Assembly: GCA_023425905.1 (NCBI GenBank)
Contig: JAFABT010000164.1
Span: 1 to 6,167, forward strand
Origin: Actinomycetes bacterium
GTDB taxonomy: Bacteria > Actinomycetota > Actinomycetes > Actinomycetales > Cellulomonadaceae
Length of the DNA stretch: 6,167 nucleotides
Reading direction: 5' to 3'
Part shown: piece by piece, positions 4,779 through 6,167 of the stretch
Layout of the letters: each line of letters starts with the position of its first letter
How positions within the stretch are numbered: the stretch's first letter is position 1
Notes under the pieces: model-generated
Database searches by the model: none
What the model saw: only the letters and a program-made list of their open reading frames with translations
What the model was told of the DNA's origin: nothing
Position numbers and translations under genes: made by a program

Positions 4779-6167
4779 GTGCACCTGCTCTCCGTGCTCA
4801 GCCTCAAGAACCGGGCGCTCATCGCCCTGGTGACGATCGTCGTCGCGGTCTTCGGCGCACTGTCCTTCACGAGCCTCAAGCAAGAGCTCATCCCCTCCCT
4901 CGAGATCCCGCAGCTCGCCGTCCTCACCTCGCACCCGGGTGCGTCGGCCGAGGTCGTCGCGCAGGACGTCTCCGCCGTCGTCGAACAGGCGCTCCAGACC
5001 GTCCCGGGCCTCCTCGGCACGAGCTCGACCTCCTCGACAGGCATGTCCGTCGTCATGGCCGAGTTCGACTTCGGCACGGACACCGCCAAGGTCGAGGCGA
5101 AGATGAACCAGGCCCTCGGGCGGGTGAGCAGCTACCTTCCCGAGGACGTCGACCCGACCGTCCTCGCGATCAGCCTCGACAGCTTCCCCGTCGTCCAGCT
5201 CGCGGCGAGCAGCGACGACCCGTCGACGCTCGCCGACACGCTCGCCGACACGCTCGCCGACGTCGCCGTCCCCGTGCTCGAGAAGCTCGACGGGGTCGCG
5301 AGCGTCTCCGTCATCGGCGCACCCGGGCAGCGGGTCGAGATCACCCCTGACGCCGAGGCGCTCGCAGGCCTCGGGCTCACCCCCGCGCAGATCGCGCCCC
5401 TGCTCGCGCAGAACGGCGTCCTGCGATCCGCGGGGATCCTCGAGGACGGCGGCCGCTCGCTGTCCGTCCAGGTGGGCGACCGGCTCACGTCCGTCGAGGA
5501 CGTCGCCGACCTCCCGATCGTCACGGGTTCCGGCGCGGTGCTGCTCAGCGACGTCGCGACGGTCCGCCTCACGAACGACCCGACGACGTCCTACTCCCTC
5601 GTCAACGGCGTCGAGTCGCTGTCGCTGTCCGTGACGAAGACCCCGGACGCCAACACCGTCGACGTCTCCCGGGCCGTGCAGGACGCCCTCCCCGGCCTCG
5701 AGGCGCAGCTCGCCGGCGTCTCCTTCGAGGTGCTCGTCGACCAGGCGCCCTTCATCGAGGAGTCAATCTCCTCGCTCGCCACCGAAGGTGCGCTCGGCCT
5801 CCTCATGGCCGTCGTCGTCATCCTCCTGTTCCTCCGCTCCGGCCGGGCGACGCTCGTCACCGCGGTGTCGATCCCGACCTCCGTCCTCATCGCGTTCGTC
5901 GGGATGACCGCCGCCGGGTACTCGCTCAACATCCTCACGCTCGGGGGCCTCACGATCGCGATCGGCCGGATCGTCGACGACTCGATCGTCGTCATCGAGA
6001 ACGTCGAACGACACATGGCCGACGGCCGACCGCGCACCGAGACGATCGTCACCGCCGTGCGCGAGGTCGCCGGCGCGATCACCGCCTCAACCGTGACGAC
6101 CGTCGTCGTCTTCCTTCCCGTCGCGCTCGTCGGCGGCATGGCCGGGGTCCTCTTCAAGCCCTTCGCG
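4779..6167 (+). CDS. RND-superfamily efflux permease (AcrB/SwrC-like), N-terminal part
   Basis: The gene runs off the right edge; 463 residues are visible of about 1000-1050 normal for the family. These are proton-driven exporters of drugs, lipids or lipopeptides. TM1 is at about 12-30. The porter region follows, with conserved features LIPSLEIPQLAV (37-48), HPGASAE (52-58), STSSTG (83-88), F98GTD and YLPEDVDP (119-126). TM2 (336-353), TM3 (360-378), TM4 (386-406) and TM5 (434-454) follow. TM4 holds IGRIVDDSIVVIENVERH (395-412). Asp400-Asp401 match the AcrB proton-relay pair 407/408, and the GRIVDD form resembles B. subtilis SwrC more than proteobacterial AcrB. The partner Lys lies in the unseen half. 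GTG 4779 has AGAAGGA (4767-4773) 5 nt upstream, and the protein begins directly before TM1 as expected. It lies 53 bp after the TetR gene, probably in one operon. No membrane-fusion adaptor gene precedes it. Residues 150-161 are a triple TLAD repeat. Confidence 0.93.
   Translation, partial: MHLLSVLSLKNRALIALVTIVVAVFGALSFTSLKQELIPSLEIPQLAVLTSHPGASAEVVAQDVSAVVEQALQTVPGLLGTSSTSSTGMSVVMAEFDFGTDTAKVEAKMNQALGRVSSYLPEDVDPTVLAISLDSFPVVQLAASSDDPSTLADTLADTLADVAVPVLEKLDGVASVSVIGAPGQRVEITPDAEALAGLGLTPAQIAPLLAQNGVLRSAGILEDGGRSLSVQVGDRLTSVEDVADLPIVTGSGAVLLSDVATVRLTNDPTTSYSLVNGVESLSLSVTKTPDANTVDVSRAVQDALPGLEAQLAGVSFEVLVDQAPFIEESISSLATEGALGLLMAVVVILLFLRSGRATLVTAVSIPTSVLIAFVGMTAAGYSLNILTLGGLTIAIGRIVDDSIVVIENVERHMADGRPRTETIVTAVREVAGAITASTVTTVVVFLPVALVGGMAGVLFKPFA
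5226..5261 (+). repeat. Three perfect 12-bp tandem copies inside the RND gene
   Basis: The unit ACGCTCGCCGAC occurs three times without a mismatch, at 5226, 5238 and 5250. It is in frame and encodes Thr-Leu-Ala-Asp three times (residues 150-161). The unit length keeps the reading frame whatever the copy number, so slippage would lengthen or shorten a helix in the porter domain rather than destroy the gene. Confidence 0.95.

Noticed and set aside
4394..5350. A 318-codon plus-strand frame bridging the second TetR and the RND gene
   Set aside because: It overlaps both in another frame and would exclude two proteins with clear family signatures; its sequence is Arg/Pro/Ser-rich noise.

Overview
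The window is very GC-rich. Its codons are biased to G/C at the third position, long open frames lie antisense to real genes, and two genes appear to start on GTG with -10-like TANNNT boxes 6-7 nt upstream. This fits a high-GC Actinomycetota, possibly of the Micrococcales type, but that lineage is a guess. There is no rRNA, tRNA, CRISPR array, insertion sequence or phage gene. The window looks like chromosomal accessory DNA centred on drug or lipid export.

Layout. Positions 1-108 hold no supported gene, only a strong hairpin at 20-47. Five genes then read leftward on the minus strand. In transcription order they are a PAP2/Aur1-type membrane phosphatase or transferase (4004-3210), a TetR regulator (3152-2547), a 14-TM-type DHA2 MFS exporter (2469-844), a 69-residue two-helix membrane protein (773-564) and a small cupin (459-109). 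Two genes read rightward from a divergent promoter region at about 4005-4095: a second TetR regulator (4096-4725) and an RND permease (4779 to past the right edge). Only the N-terminal 463 residues of the RND protein are present.

The genes form two regulator-plus-exporter modules, TetR-MFS-small membrane protein and TetR-RND, with the PAP2 gene between them. Both TetR promoters carry dyads that are natural operator candidates. In front of the first TetR gene, an ACACT-N6-AGTGT dyad fills the space between the predicted -35 and -10 boxes, and a 13-bp palindrome overlaps the -35. In front of the second, a 27-bp dyad with 8 of 9 matching arm positions overlaps the -35 and lies between the TetR-RND genes and the PAP2 gene, so one repressor could control both directions. 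Both TetR messages are predicted to be leaderless, whereas the MFS, small membrane protein, PAP2 and RND genes have Shine-Dalgarno sequences.

I do not see a clearly new multi-gene system. The points most worth a second look are the paired operator/leaderless promoter architecture, a SwrC-like RND exporter with no adaptor gene before it and a 12-bp in-frame tandem repeat in its porter domain, and the small membrane protein encoded behind the MFS gene.
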